Of a DNA stretch of 64,000 nt, positions 34,101 through 39,197 are shown piece after piece. A program made the position numbers and the translations under genes. The notes under the pieces are model-generated. The model was not told the origin of the DNA, did no database searches, and saw only the letters and a program-made list of their open reading frames with translations. Location: assembly GCA_033675265.1 (NCBI GenBank), contig JAUJYZ010001178.1, positions 62,001-126,000 on the forward strand, read 5' to 3'. Each line of letters opens with the position of its first letter. Position 1 is the first letter of the stretch. The stretch comes from Actinostola sp. cb2023. Its lineage: Eukaryota; Cnidaria; Anthozoa; Actiniaria; Actinostolidae.

Positions 34101-36081
34101 AGAGCAAAGGTGCGAGCAAATATCGTATGTACCAAGATGCTGTCAGCCAGCTCAATCAGGCTATGAAAAGCATTACTGATCTACACTCACAGGTATCCTT
34201 CCATCATTATTCAATGGTGCATGTTCACTGTTCCACATTTTCTGGCCTCCTCTTCAGTCTCTCTACATGTCCAAACACAAATGATGTCATATGATGATGT
34301 CAGAATATGTAATTACTCGGGCCCTTCCGAAGGAAGCCCGAGTTATAAAATGGGCTTTCTTGTATATTTTTCTTTTTCTTGGTAGTACACAAAATGCGGA
34401 ATATGTGATCGTATCGGTCAGGATTGTCTGTTTCAGGGTTTCGATTGGCTGAAAACGGGGGCGATGATATCCAAACGCCTAATGAAGTAATTCTATGCTC
34501 AAAGGGTCAAATAGTAAAAATACTAAAAATGACAGTTGTATGATCCTTGTCTGAGTCATACATTTATTACGCGACCTAATTTTAGAACCGCCGCGTAGCG
34601 CTATTTAAAACAGAATTTCCACGCTCAAAACAGGTCAGTGAACGGCAAAAATACAATCGAAATCAAAACGTCCTTAGATTTTAGGGATCTATTACAGAAG
34701 AAGACGCTCAGTGACGAGGGAGACTATTTGTGTCGGTGACTCATAGATAAAGATCTCCGACTCTTCAAGGTACGCTGTGGTACGTCTTTAAACGTATTTG
34801 AGGTCACTTGAGGTCACATCTTAAATCTAACAGAAGCAGCTTTTGATTTTTAATCGATAATTCCTTTCTGATTTCGAGATAAATCGAACAAGATCTTTCA
34901 ATGTATAGGCAGAGACAGCAGATTGGTCGAGCTTTGTCACATCATACCGTAGTCTGAATCAACTGGATGTTTAAAGGATACGAAGTTCGACTTTCCTCTG
35001 CGATAACGAAGAAACCAAAGACGTTATCAGAACCGTCTGACCATGAATATGAATCTCAACTGGACGTTCCAAGTACGTGCTACGGAAGTACGATTCGGAG
35101 ATTTTTATCTATGCTCACCGACACATATATACATAGTCTCCCTCGTCACGCAACTGTCAGTCATTGTCAGGTCCCTCCTCGCGCAACTGACATTGTCCTT
35201 GTCATAAGCCCGAGTGTACGCTCATTGAGCGTCTTGTTATGTGACATTTGACCGAGATAGCTAGATGCTCTGACCCGAAAAAGTTTCGAACTAAGGATTA
35301 TCTGAAACATTGTTTGGTGCTTCTGTCCCAGTTGTTCAAAGAGTGGATAGCGCTATCCGTTAGATACATCCTTATGCAGTGGATAAATTAATTAGATAAC
35401 AGCATCAACTTATCCACTGGATAAGGAGCTATCTGGACGATATACAATAGCGCTATCCGTTAGATACATCCTTATGCAGTGGATAAATTCATTAGATAAC
35501 AGCATCAACTTATCCACTGGATAAGGAGCTATCTGGACGATATACAATAGCGCTATCCACAGGATAAATCCTTATCCAGTGGATAAATTCATTAGATAAC
35601 AGCATCAGCTTATCCACTGGATAAGGATTTATCCAACGGATAGCGCTGTCCACTCTTTGAACAACCAGGACCTTGAAGCTTGCTGACATGTCCATGAACA
35701 CGACCACTCCGTTAGTTATGCTGCTTTACTTTTCAACCTTAAAAGGTCCTGGAAGAAGACAACTCTGACGACAAAGAACAAATGCTGTCTCTACTTACAA
35801 GTACCTTCTCAGACACAGAAGAACACTGCAAACAACTCAGGCTGCGCTCATTCGAGGCCTTCAAACCACGGAATCCATCAAGAACTTTCGCAAGTAATTT
35901 TAGTTACTCGATGAATAACTTGGATTCTTTAGGGGGAAATTCCACCGAGACAAATCTAAGTAGAAGAGCGTCTGAGGCTTGTGTACCAACCGCCGTCGAC
36001 CAAGAGGCTGCATCTCGAGATCTTCTCATGAGGTACTCGGATATCCTGGTGGACATGGTCAAGCAGAAGTTGAGCAACTAA
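998..36081 (+). CDS. WDR62/MAPKBP1: WDR62/MAPKBP1-family WD40 scaffold protein, 5'-partial, 28 exons in window
   Basis: Exons: 998-1123, 1648-1721, 2188-2267, 2743-2781, 3372-3447, 5683-5794, 6171-6234, 6836-6875, 7953-8023, 8304-8401, 8925-8992, 9280-9351, 10588-10743, 11303-11387, 12009-12073, 18784-18816, 18893-18967, 21112-21305, 22065-22151, 22651-22705, 22778-22814, 25517-25808, 27907-27967, 28051-28125, 30057-30404, 32031-33453, 34101-34192, 35746-36081. Every junction is GT-AG and phases join without a break, giving about 1443 residues to a TAA at 36079. WD40 blocks such as [16 protein letters not shown] and [15 protein letters not shown] match vertebrate MAPKBP1/WDR62 closely; so do the downstream RLSIS block and the C-terminal helix. 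The family scaffolds JNK signalling and acts at spindle poles and centrosomes (family knowledge). Vertebrates have two paralogues; I cannot tell from this sequence which one this single gene is closer to. The 5' exons, with the first WD40 propeller, lie upstream of the window. Confidence 0.9.
1204..1281. repeat. Near-perfect hairpin, 31-bp arms
   Basis: Arms GTTCCCTGCTGGCGAGGTCT... at 1204-1234 and its complement at 1251-1281, with a 16-bp loop, inside WDR62 intron 1. Confidence 0.85.
2334..2476. repeat. Diverged direct repeat, about 46 bp, two copies
   Basis: ATTTCCCAAATCGAGCGCTC at 2336 and ATTTCCCGACTCGCGCGCTC at 2430, each followed by a run ending ACCATTGGAAAAAG. It lies immediately before the inverted-repeat element at 2504. 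Confidence 0.55.
2504..2648. mobile_element. Foldback/MITE with ends CTTATTGACTGAGTAAGG
   Basis: The right end reads CCTTCCCACTCGGTCAATAAG, the diverged complement of the left. A second internal pair (GGGAAAATATTTGGC / GCCAAATATTTTCC) extends the arms to about 50 bp. Confidence 0.6.
3195..3377. repeat. Duplicated splice-acceptor segment before WDR62 exon 5
   Basis: A 47-bp block starting GATAGTCAT and ending TTGTTATTGTAGGGTGTA is present at 3195-3241 and again at 3331-3377. The second copy contains the real acceptor of exon 5; the first is a decoy acceptor followed within seven bases by an in-frame TAG. Confidence 0.8.
3470..5200. repeat. 59-bp minisatellite in WDR62 intron 5
   Basis: About 21 copies of a purine-rich 59-bp unit (core GGTGGAAATGGTGGGAGGAG, GGGCACTATTTATGTAGGAA) from about 3540 to 4740. 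It then switches to a related 45-54 bp unit with GGGCACTAGTTATCTAGG up to about 5190. Strand asymmetry is strong (G/A on plus). The short open frames in it are periodic by-products. Confidence 0.93.
5259..5366. mobile_element. Palindromic MITE-like hairpin
   Basis: Arms of CGATCTGTATATGGGATTTA type and the complement TAAATCCCATACAGATCG around a short GC-rich loop. Outer ends TATACAATAT and ATATTGTATA extend the palindrome. Confidence 0.7.
6269..6350. mobile_element. Fragment of a pogo-like element end
   Basis: AAACCCCACCGTATAGCGGA followed by CACC resembles the GGAACCCGTTATAACGGACA ends at 42679 and 45557. Only one end is recognisable. Confidence 0.4.
6370..6512. repeat. AT-rich repeat with AGCGCTATATAAATAAATA tail
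   Basis: TTATTATTAAT simple sequence around an element-like tail, ATAGCGCTATATAAATAAAT. A related tail (TTTATTTATATAGCG) occurs in reverse at about 22210-22265 with ACCAATAGCGCTT. Such tails are common on dispersed repeats of invertebrates; class not determined. Confidence 0.4.
7036..7121. repeat. Hairpin with about 28-bp arms
   Basis: GCTGCACAAAAGTCCTGGCT and AGCCAGGACAATTTGTGCAGC are near-perfect complements around a T-rich loop, in WDR62 intron 8. Confidence 0.75.
7611..7896. mobile_element. MITE family G, copy 1
   Basis: Ends TACAGCTATTTCAAAAAACG and TTTTGAAATACCGGTAGCTGTA. The subterminal GTTGTCTCGTG is mirrored by CACGAGACAAC. Other copies with the same ends but different interiors are at 16910, 36671 and 38748. 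WDR62 intron 8. Confidence 0.75.
7953..12073 (+). CDS. WDR62/MAPKBP1: WDR62/MAPKBP1 exons 9-15: start of disordered linker
   Basis: Exons 7953-8023, 8304-8401, 8925-8992, 9280-9351, 10588-10743, 11303-11387 and 12009-12073. The first reads [18 protein letters not shown], comparable to the MKQHL region after the vertebrate propellers. Two short conserved anchors support the frame: LPSWAKKQ, like the LPLWAKR of MAPKBP1, and SQPGGRWAQ, like its HGRWAE. The rest is Ser/Thr/Pro/Glu/Gln rich and probably disordered. Phases run 2,1,0,0,0,1,0 at the exon ends and each next exon completes the split codon. Confidence 0.83.
8684..8801. repeat. Inverted repeat, about 33-bp arms
   Basis: TATGTGCAGGTTTAGAGCAC then TTGGGGACTGATCAGA is mirrored by TTATCAGTCCCCTCGTGCTC and TACATCTGCACATA. 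WDR62 intron 10. Confidence 0.7.
9091..9180. repeat. Short foldback with TTGGCAAC ends
   Basis: TTGGCAACTACGGTAGTCTCC and GGAGACCACTTGGCAAC flank an inner GCAGCC/GGCTGT pair. It resembles the longer palindrome at 26166-26255, which also carries AGTCTCCTTCGCAGCC. Confidence 0.55.
9511..9740. repeat. 73-bp tandem repeat, three copies
   Basis: CTGATATTTTCCTGTACTGA begins copies at 9511, 9584 and 9657, each ending near TATTTTTAATCGAGG. WDR62 intron 12. Confidence 0.88.
9906..10361. mobile_element. Large foldback element, about 155-bp arms
   Basis: The left arm from AGTGCAACTAACCCCTGTGA to TGACGTCTACTGAGGAAT is mirrored almost perfectly by ATTCCTTAGTAGACGTCA to CACAGGGGTTAGTTGCACT. A diverged relative forms the foldback at 61190-61460 (GAGTTATAGAGCCTTGAAAT, CAAATCAGATGACG-type motifs). 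WDR62 intron 12. Confidence 0.9.
10900..11191. mobile_element. MITE family A, copy 1, interrupted by a family B element
   Basis: Ends TAGAGTGCAAATTAGAAAAGC and GCTTTTCTAAATTGCACTCT. Family A also occurs at 37445, 62144 and 62667 with TAGTACTAATTAG-type interiors. Family B occupies 10933-11081 inside it. Confidence 0.82.
10933..11081. mobile_element. MITE family B, copy 1, nested in family A
   Basis: Inverted ends TAGAGTGATTCCAATAAACC and GGTTTATTGGAATCACTCTA, 149 bp. The uninterrupted relative at 62600-62655 reads AAATAACTAATTAG (as complement), showing that the insertion duplicated a TA, as Tc1/mariner-type elements do. A second intact copy is at 38376. Confidence 0.88.
11511..11805. mobile_element. 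Mariner-like foldback with TA flanks
   Basis: Ends ATACAGTCATTTGCAAAAA and TTTTTGCAAATGACTGTAT, with arms extending through AATATATCAATATATCGGGT. A TA on each outer edge fits a Tc1/mariner-type target duplication. WDR62 intron 14. Confidence 0.8.
12207..12594. mobile_element. Foldback with GCTTGTGTCACCTGTCACGT ends
   Basis: The right end is the complement ACGTGACAGGTGACACAAGC. Arms of about 150 bp, diverged inside (GAAAATACCATAACTGGAAA against TTTCAAGTTATGATATG). Central palindrome GAGGGCAATTTACGCTTGCCCTC. WDR62 intron 15. Confidence 0.8.
12611..12788. repeat. Foldback with AGACCTTTTCCGCTTGCCTC ends
   Basis: Mirrored by GAGGCAAGTGGAAAGAGGTC at the right. Directly follows the previous foldback. 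Confidence 0.65.
13448..13734. mobile_element. MITE family C, copy 1
   Basis: Ends TATAGCTAATGGCATAATCG and CGATTATGCAATTAGCTATA (allowing one mismatch), with GTTGTCGGGTT next to the left end and its complement at the right. Two further copies at 61540 and 63674 share the interior AAAAGGAATTCTGGGAAATT. Confidence 0.85.
13735..16909. other. WDR62 intron 15, remaining sequence
   Basis: No exon, RNA gene or coding fragment recognised. Contains a foldback at about 14588-14745 (CACGTGCCGGCAGCCATG mirrored by CATGGCTGCCGGCATATG), a short one at about 15411-15485 (AAGTCCAGGCTGGCATTGAT mirrored), and T-rich tetranucleotide sequence from 16190. Confidence 0.6.
16190..16440. repeat. (TTTA)n-type simple repeat
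   Basis: About 250 bp of TTTATTTA, ATTC and poly-T runs. A second shorter block lies at 17222-17300 at the right edge of the family G copy. Confidence 0.9.
16910..17227. mobile_element. MITE family G, copy 2
   Basis: TATACATTTTTTTCAAAAAA at the left and TTTTTTGAAATAGCTGTATA at the right, with subterminal AATACTGAATACTG and CAGTATTCAGTATT as mirror images. Third-order pairs CCAAGACCGAAATGCATTTT and GCCCTTTGGTCTTGG. Confidence 0.7.
18553..18693. mobile_element. Foldback with TTGAAGGGACTCCTTGCAAG ends
   Basis: Nearly perfect arms through AAACCCAAATTCTCC and its complement GGAGAATTTGGGTTT around a short loop; the right end reads TGCAGGGAGCCCTTCAA. A related hairpin occurs at 52211-52305. Ends about 90 bp before WDR62 exon 16. 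Confidence 0.85.
18784..22814 (+). CDS. WDR62/MAPKBP1: WDR62/MAPKBP1 exons 16-21: disordered region after the 6.7-kb intron
   Basis: Exons 18784-18816, 18893-18967, 21112-21305, 22065-22151, 22651-22705 and 22778-22814. Exons 16 and 17 are separated by only 76 bp, a minimal intron. Exon 18 is acidic and contains [14 protein letters not shown], which aligns with the ELILYSLEAE stretch of MAPKBP1. Exon 19 has [16 protein letters not shown], which aligns with the KFLRHHFETLTE helix. The intron before this block (12074-18783) is the longest in the gene and I found no exon in it, so a small missed exon is possible, but the phase-0 to phase-0 join does not require one. Confidence 0.78.
19143..19215. 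repeat. Fragment of a dispersed repeat shared with 52555-52870
   Basis: GACTTTATTATACGAAGGTA then GGCCCTGTGGCCCTCAAACT resembles GACTTTATTTTTGAGGGTA and GACCCTGTGGCCCCTCAAGC at 52565-52640. Confidence 0.5.
20660..20955. repeat. Minisatellite, about 30-bp alternating units
   Basis: Copies alternate between CTGGGGGATTAGGACCCCCA and CTGAGGGATTAGGACCCTCA, each followed by a GGTGTG(T) spacer. Each unit contains its own small palindrome (GGGGG...CCCCC or GAGGG...CCCTC). WDR62 intron 17. Confidence 0.9.
21332..21493. mobile_element. MITE family D, copy 2
   Basis: Shares AAGCATTCTGATTGGTTGAG and the CCCACTCATACGAAAAC end with copy 1. The left end TAGAGTTGTTTAGGTATG completes the terminal inverted repeat. 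Lies just after the donor of WDR62 exon 18. Confidence 0.7.
22400..22620. repeat. CAAT/AAAT-type simple repeat
   Basis: Runs of CAATCAATCCAT grading into AACAAATAAATATCTAAATG. WDR62 intron 19. Confidence 0.85.
22870..25311. repeat. 2.4-kb minisatellite of 11-13 bp GGTCAGGGAATT-type units
   Basis: Around 200 units in WDR62 intron 21. The main types are GGTCAGGGAATT, GGTCAGGGAAAT, GTCAGGGAATT, GTCAAGGAATT and GTCATGGAATT, in mixed order. Higher-order blocks are visible (for example paired GTCAAGGAATTGGTCAGG and GAAATGGTCAGGGAATTG). None of the three plus-strand frames of the unit has a stop, which explains the open frames of up to 756 codons; they are not genes. Confidence 0.95.
25383..25469 (+). 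pseudogene. Upstream partial duplicate of WDR62 exon 22 and its donor
   Basis: GTCTAAGCATTTCAGCGAGA and the following 66 bp repeat 25757-25840 with only a few changes, including the GTGAGT donor and about 30 bp of intron. It encodes [18 protein letters not shown] in isolation. The closest upstream acceptor would read into TAA, so inclusion would truncate the protein. Confidence 0.85.
25517..25808 (+). CDS. WDR62/MAPKBP1: WDR62/MAPKBP1 exon 22 with conserved RLSIS motif
   Basis: The exon begins after an AAAG acceptor and completes the split GAC codon. It encodes an acidic Asp/Glu/Ser tract, then a Pro-rich tract, and ends with [19 protein letters not shown]. That end matches the conserved PRLSISTQFLSSLQ block of MAPKBP1/WDR62. 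Its last part and its donor are duplicated about 375 bp upstream (25383-25469), immediately after the 12-bp type minisatellite. It ends in phase 2 at a GTGAGT donor, and 27907 completes the arginine codon. Confidence 0.85.
26166..26255. mobile_element. Near-perfect 90-bp palindrome
   Basis: Arms of about 42 bp beginning TAGTCTCCTTCGCAGCC with a 4-bp loop around CAGGGGAGTGGAG. One of the most perfect hairpins in the window. WDR62 intron 22. Confidence 0.9.
26412..27752. repeat. 42-bp minisatellite, about 32 nearly identical copies
   Basis: Unit GTGGAGTGAACAAATAAAAT plus ATCCATCCATACTACACACCAA (read as two halves). Units are virtually identical apart from one with a 9-bp deletion at about 27453. 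As 42 is divisible by 3, frames stay open on both strands (483 codons on plus, 449 and 356 on minus). WDR62 intron 22. Confidence 0.96.
27907..30404 (+). CDS. WDR62/MAPKBP1: WDR62/MAPKBP1 exons 23-25
   Basis: Exons 27907-27967, 28051-28125 and 30057-30404. Exon 24 and the start of exon 25 encode a charged probable helix ([20 protein letters not shown], then [11 protein letters not shown]). The rest of exon 25 is a Ser/Pro/Thr-rich basic segment with possible phosphosites ([22 protein letters not shown]). The intron between exons 24 and 25 contains the PIF/Harbinger element. No closely matching vertebrate block was recognised beyond the general character of the region, so assignment rests on phase continuity and splice sites. 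Confidence 0.75.
28140..28181. repeat. (CAA)n microsatellite
   Basis: About 13 CAA/ACA units close after the donor of WDR62 exon 24. Confidence 0.92.
28404..28684. repeat. 96-100 bp tandem repeat, three copies, split by a transposon
   Basis: GCATGTCACCACTAACTACA occurs at 28418, 28514 and 28614. The third unit stops at GTGAACTTA where the Harbinger element begins, and continues at 29994 with GTGTACGTGTTTTGTTG. Confidence 0.88.
28929..29225 (+). pseudogene. Harbinger-type MADF/Myb-like DNA-binding protein fragment
   Basis: The recognisable part is [20 protein letters not shown], followed by EKIQEALNK, the first helices of a MADF/Myb-SANT-like domain as found in the second protein of PIF/Harbinger elements. 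It then runs into unrelated residues and a stop, so the domain is truncated. Confidence 0.6.
29290..29852 (-). pseudogene. PIF/Harbinger transposase N-terminal fragment, frameshifted
   Basis: The minus-strand reading [18 protein letters not shown] then [16 protein letters not shown] matches the start of Harbinger nucleases. The homologous reading continues in another frame as [20 protein letters not shown] (29290-29505 region), so a frame break lies near 29470. No DDE motif follows. Confidence 0.75.
30486..30627. mobile_element. MITE family E, copy 2
   Basis: Reverse-complement relative of 464-610 (TTCTTGGTGCTACAGTCTGC, then AGGTTTCTTTGTATGCAGGG). Flank GCAGTTGG is present on both sides, supporting an 8-bp type duplication. 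Begins about 80 bp after the donor of WDR62 exon 25. Confidence 0.75.
30899..31387. repeat. 17-bp minisatellite CTTCGTTATACCGGGGA
   Basis: About 29 copies with GGGAA/GGAAA variants. It is bounded on the left by GATCGGGGTTCTGTTCCATA and on the right by CGTGGTTACACTGTA, which look like the two ends of a pogo-like element. Open frames of 169 and 217 codons across it are periodic. Confidence 0.95.
31686..31862. mobile_element. Nested foldback in WDR62 intron 25
   Basis: Outer arms GGAAAACACTAGATCCCAAT and ATTGGGATCTAGTGTTTTCC continue through ACCAGGTCAAGATTTGAATA. Inside, a second hairpin has ACCTCGTTCTACAAAGACAT arms. Confidence 0.88.
32031..33453 (+). CDS. WDR62/MAPKBP1: WDR62/MAPKBP1 exon 26: long Lys/Glu/Gln-rich predicted helix plus Ser/Pro tail
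   Basis: This is the largest exon, about 474 codons. From about residue 80 to 305 of the exon (32270-32945) it is almost only K, E, Q and R. It includes four to five tandem degenerate copies of a module like [16 protein letters not shown] at 32517-32810. The composition is that of an ER/K single alpha-helix or long coiled coil, and I know of no such expansion in vertebrate WDR62/MAPKBP1. The tail is basic and Ser-rich (KSWRKSLG-like, [15 protein letters not shown]). Two phase-compatible donors lie 12 bp apart, after 33441 and after 33453; the second matches GTAAGC. The reading frame stays open past both donors to 33548, which would give a truncated form if the exon were read through. Confidence 0.85.
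33549..33664. other. Intron sequence after WDR62 exon 26, nothing recognised
   Basis: No repeat or coding signal seen in this stretch. Confidence 0.4.
33665..33786. mobile_element. MITE with CCGGTTGTTC ends, single-unit copy
   Basis: Left CCCCGGTTGTTCAGAGTGAA, right ATACAACCGGGCTC. Interior carries ATAGCGCTATCCGTTAGATA and TTATCCACTGGATAAG. A longer relative with three internal units is at 35335-35671. Confidence 0.8.
34101..36081 (+). CDS. WDR62/MAPKBP1: WDR62/MAPKBP1 last two exons: C-terminal helix region and stop
   Basis: Exon 34101-34192 encodes [20 protein letters not shown], equivalent to the amphipathic FQEALDLYRVLV helix near the MAPKBP1 C-terminus. The last exon, 35746-36081, starts [17 protein letters not shown] and ends [18 protein letters not shown], matching the family's terminal LEHYSELLVQAVRRK block. 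The C-terminal region is used for dimerisation and JNK-pathway binding in the family (established). Stop TAA is at 36079-36081. No clear AATAAA was seen in the first 300 bp after the stop. Confidence 0.88.
34315..35260. other. Unclassified 0.95-kb segment in WDR62 intron 27
   Basis: Begins with a hairpin, ACTCGGGCCCTTCCGAAGGA then AGCCCGAGT, and near its end has AAGCCCGAGTGTACGCTCAT. Local base composition is more balanced than in the surrounding introns. Nothing recognisable is encoded in the one 94-codon open frame at 34967-35251. It could be an unknown repeat element. Confidence 0.35.
35335..35671. mobile_element. MITE with CCGGTTGTTC-type ends, internally triplicated
   Basis: The unit CGCTATCCGTTAGATACATC starts at 35351 and 35451, and the variant CGCTATCCACAGGATAAATC at 35551, a 100-bp period. 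The outer ends GTTGTTCAAAGAGTGGATAG and CACTCTTTGAACAACCAGGA pair with each other. It ends about 75 bp before the last WDR62 exon. Confidence 0.88.
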
Positions 36082-36253
36082 AAGATCTATATGACTTTGC
36101 CTGGGGATGGTATGATTTGATAGGCGAATCACTGGGAAATTGTGTCAGGTGGAATTTTCTGACCAATTTCTCTATGAAATCATACTAAATCAGGTCATTT
36201 CAGGCCGGGTTCCTGAAAGGTCAGTTAGCGCTGACTCCTAGGAACCTTAAATG

Positions 36254-36620
36254 CTGAGGTAAACAAGAAAACAACGTTGTGCAAACATTCTCGTGGGTGT
36301 TTCCTCGGGTGAGCAAACGCGCGGAAGACAAAATATTTTTGTTGTACTTGGAGTTTCTTCGACCATTTTTTTATTATTTTTGAACCGGGTTTTGGGGCTG
36401 CTTACAGCCGAAGGTTTGACAATTCTAATCCTAGTGATGGACGACGAGCCCTAATGTTCGGTTCAATAATACAAATTGGTTGAAGAAACTCCTACTAGTA
36501 CAACAATGACAAAGCCAACCTACAAACAGTAATTGAACAAATGTTGCGCATGTGAGCAAACGAGTAAGCATTTCTGGAAACATAACTGTTTGCACAACAC
36601 TGTTTCCTTTTTCCTCTCAG
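36254..36620. mobile_element. Foldback with CTGAGGTAAACAAG ends
   Basis: The right end reads CTGTTTCCTTTTTCCTCTCAG. Subterminal AACGTTGTGCAAACA pairs with TGTTTGCACAACACT, and inner TTGTACTTGGAGTTTCTTCG pairs with GAAGAAACTCCTACTAGTAC. Lies 170 bp beyond the WDR62 stop. Confidence 0.78.
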
Positions 36621-36670
36621 ACCTAATACATGCATTTATACTAACCCTACATGGTTCCCCTCAGCCCTAA

Positions 36671-36977
36671 TATACACCTATTCCCAAAATCGTTGTCCGG
36701 CCCGAAAGCAACAAGCAAGAAGCTGACGACCGCAAAGGACTTTGGGTGTAGTTTGGGAATCTCTTAATTAATTTATTTATCCGTGGTACTTGAGAAGTTA
36801 TCCCTACGAGCGTTGAATAGCAGTCATTTGGAACTATTCGGCCATTTGAAAATGCATGTTGTCAAAATGTCTACGGATGAATAAATGAATCAGGAGAAAG
36901 TCCCAATGCCCTTTGCGGTCGTCAGCTTCTTGCTTGTTGCTTTCGGCTCGGACAACGATTTTTGGAATAGGTGTATA
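36671..36977. mobile_element. MITE family G, copy 3
   Basis: Ends TATACACCTATTCCCAAAAT and TTTTTGGAATAGGTGTATA. Subterminal GTTGTCCGGCCCGAAAGCAA mirrored by TTGCTTTCGGCTCGGACAAC, and GAAGCTGACGACCGCAAAGG mirrored. Confidence 0.85.
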
Positions 36978-37444
36978 CAATACACTCATACTAGCCCTAG
37001 ATTAACACTAACCAGCATGCCCACTCACCAAATGAACTGTAAAAGAGACTGACACCATCGCCTACAACAGTGGGATATTTAGGATATATTTATACAAACA
37101 GTGCCGTTAGTCCGGTTTAGAATTATATTTAAACATCGGTATTAGACCCAATCCAACCAAACTGGTTATTCCTGGTCAAACCAGTTACTGCATGCCCTTT
37201 GTACTTTCTTGCCAAAATATTGGAGCCATTTATATAAGAGAAACATAGCTACGGCTTAGCAAAACGGCGAATTATTGGACTTTCGTAGGCCGCGGTGTAA
37301 ACCGGACCTGTCATAAGTATTTAAGGCAAGTTCTTGCCGTGGAACTACACGAACCGAGATCACCCAAACCATTGGAACAATGAAATTACAACAGATTTTA
37401 CATTTTCCGACTTTTGTTTAAATTAATACTGTTTTGTAATGTTA

Positions 37445-37540
37445 TAGAGTGCAAACCATATGTCCGGTGTTTTCTATTGTTTCATCAGTGCTATTTAGTA
37501 CTAATTAGTACTGTTTCACGGACATATGGTTTGTACTCTA
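37445..37540. mobile_element. MITE family A, copy 2 (96 bp)
   Basis: TAGAGTGCAAACCATATGTC at the left and GACATATGGTTTGTACTCTA at the right, with CTATTTAGTACTAATTAGTA between. Confidence 0.85.
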
Positions 37541-38010
37541 AGATACGATTGACAGCAAATACATAATACGTTGTCCGATCGTCACGAATCCTGCAATCTG
37601 ATTGGCTAACGTACTCACTATCTATTGAGTGATAGATAGTGAGTAGCAAAAAAGACGGCGTTTTGAACAAAAACAAAGCAAAAAAGTAATTAATATTGCT
37701 ACAAATTCGAAGGTAGTATGCTAGTTGGTTTCTACTAAAACAATTAGACTGCTCGTTCTCGTTTTCTATGAGTTCAAATAGTCAACTCGACGCTACGCCC
37801 CTCGTTGACTATTGACTAGAAAACTCGAATCCTCTATTGAATAGGAGCCTCTATTAAATAGTAGTTTATTTATATCTGGTAAAGATTCTTATGTTTGAAT
37901 GTCTGGTTTCCTTGTTTTGGGTGACCTTTTTTCGTTCATGTCGTCGCATAAGATGTACATATAGCTTAGGAAAAGCCTTTTACAGTTCTCTGCATAATTG
38001 CATGCTCTGC

Positions 38011-38184
38011 GTATGTATTGCATTACCCTGGTTCCAGTGGCTCTGTCAAACTGTCAGTGAAAATTCTGTGGTTTTTTTTGCCGCTTTTTTTTTTGCCGCG
38101 AAGCGACTCAGTTCTCGTGAAAAACAGAGAATTTCCAGAGAGAGTTTGACATCCTCTGAAACCAGGATAGTATTGCATATGTAC
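38011..38184. mobile_element. Foldback around CCCTGGTTCCAG
   Basis: GTATGTATTGCATTACCCTG and CAGGATAGTATTGCATATGT form diverged outer arms; AGTTTGACATCCTCTGAAAC pairs with the left GTTCCAGTGGCTCTGTCAAA. Confidence 0.65.
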
Positions 38185-38375
38185 TAACGTTACTGATGTT
38201 TGATAAACCTCACCGCTTTTGTGTTTTTCATCAACTCGTGCCACAAAAGCTATTAGTTAGTGTGTAGCAGTCCAATGAAGACAACTCAGTGGAATTAGAG
38301 TGTGGTTATTAGACCAATGTCTATCTCTCACCAAATGAACTGTAAAAGGCTTAACATCAATCATCCACAGTACGA

Positions 38376-38520
38376 TAGAGTGATTCCAATAAACCTGGGC
38401 ACTACTAATTAGCTGTCGGTGTTTATTAGATGCAAAGGAACAAAGGAAAACAAAAGAGTGAGTGTCTAATAGTGTGTAATGGTGTAGTTAGTAATGCCCA
38501 GGTTTATTGGAATCACTCTA
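38376..38520. mobile_element. MITE family B, copy 2, intact (145 bp)
   Basis: Same ends and interior as the copy nested at 10933-11081 (TTATTAGATGCAAAGGAACA, GGTGTAGTTAGTAATGCCCA). Confidence 0.88.
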
Positions 38521-38747
38521 CTTCAATATCTGTACAATTACAACGCATAATATATTTTGAACAACGATTTCTGATAAATGAAGAATTGATCTATTTTGTG
38601 CAAGAACTCTTTTGGCGATAATTTTTCATTCGCCTTGATTTATACAGTAAATTACAGATTAATTGTAACCCAGACTTCGAGCAGTAGCGCGGTCCATTAC
38701 TTGCTTGGTAACTGCTCCAGTCTACAATCAATTGAACTCTTGCGGGA

Positions 38748-39049
38748 TATACACCTATTTCAAAAAAGGTTGTCGAGGGCAGTACAGTCCATAGACAATA
38801 GGTTATAGGTCGTTGCAAGACCGAACTGCATTATGGTAACAGCTTCAATGACATGTATGCCAGAAATATTTCATAAAATTCGATTCGAAATGTGTCTTGG
38901 TCTGTTGAAATGGAAATAAGTACGATATCATACAGCCTTTCATACCTTTGGCTTGTTACCATAATGCAGTTCGGTCTTGCAACGAGGTATAACCTATCGC
39001 CTATGGACTGAAGTCTACGACAGCCTTTTTTGAAATACAGTAGGTGTAT
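38748..39049. mobile_element. MITE family G, copy 4
   Basis: Ends TATACACCTATTTCAAAAAA and TTTTTTGAAATACAGTAGGTGTA (read in two parts). Second-level arms AAGACCGAACTGCATTATGG and CCATAATGCAGTTCGGTCTT are perfect complements. Confidence 0.87.
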
Positions 39050-39197
39050 TACTGGGCAATAGTTGGTATGGTTGCAATGTTTAGCGTTGCATCATTTCTA
39101 CACCCTTTCTAACTTTGTCAAAAAAATCCTTGAACTTTCTATATAAAATGACATTATTTGCATATCACGTGTGTATGTATTGATTCGTGTGTCTATT

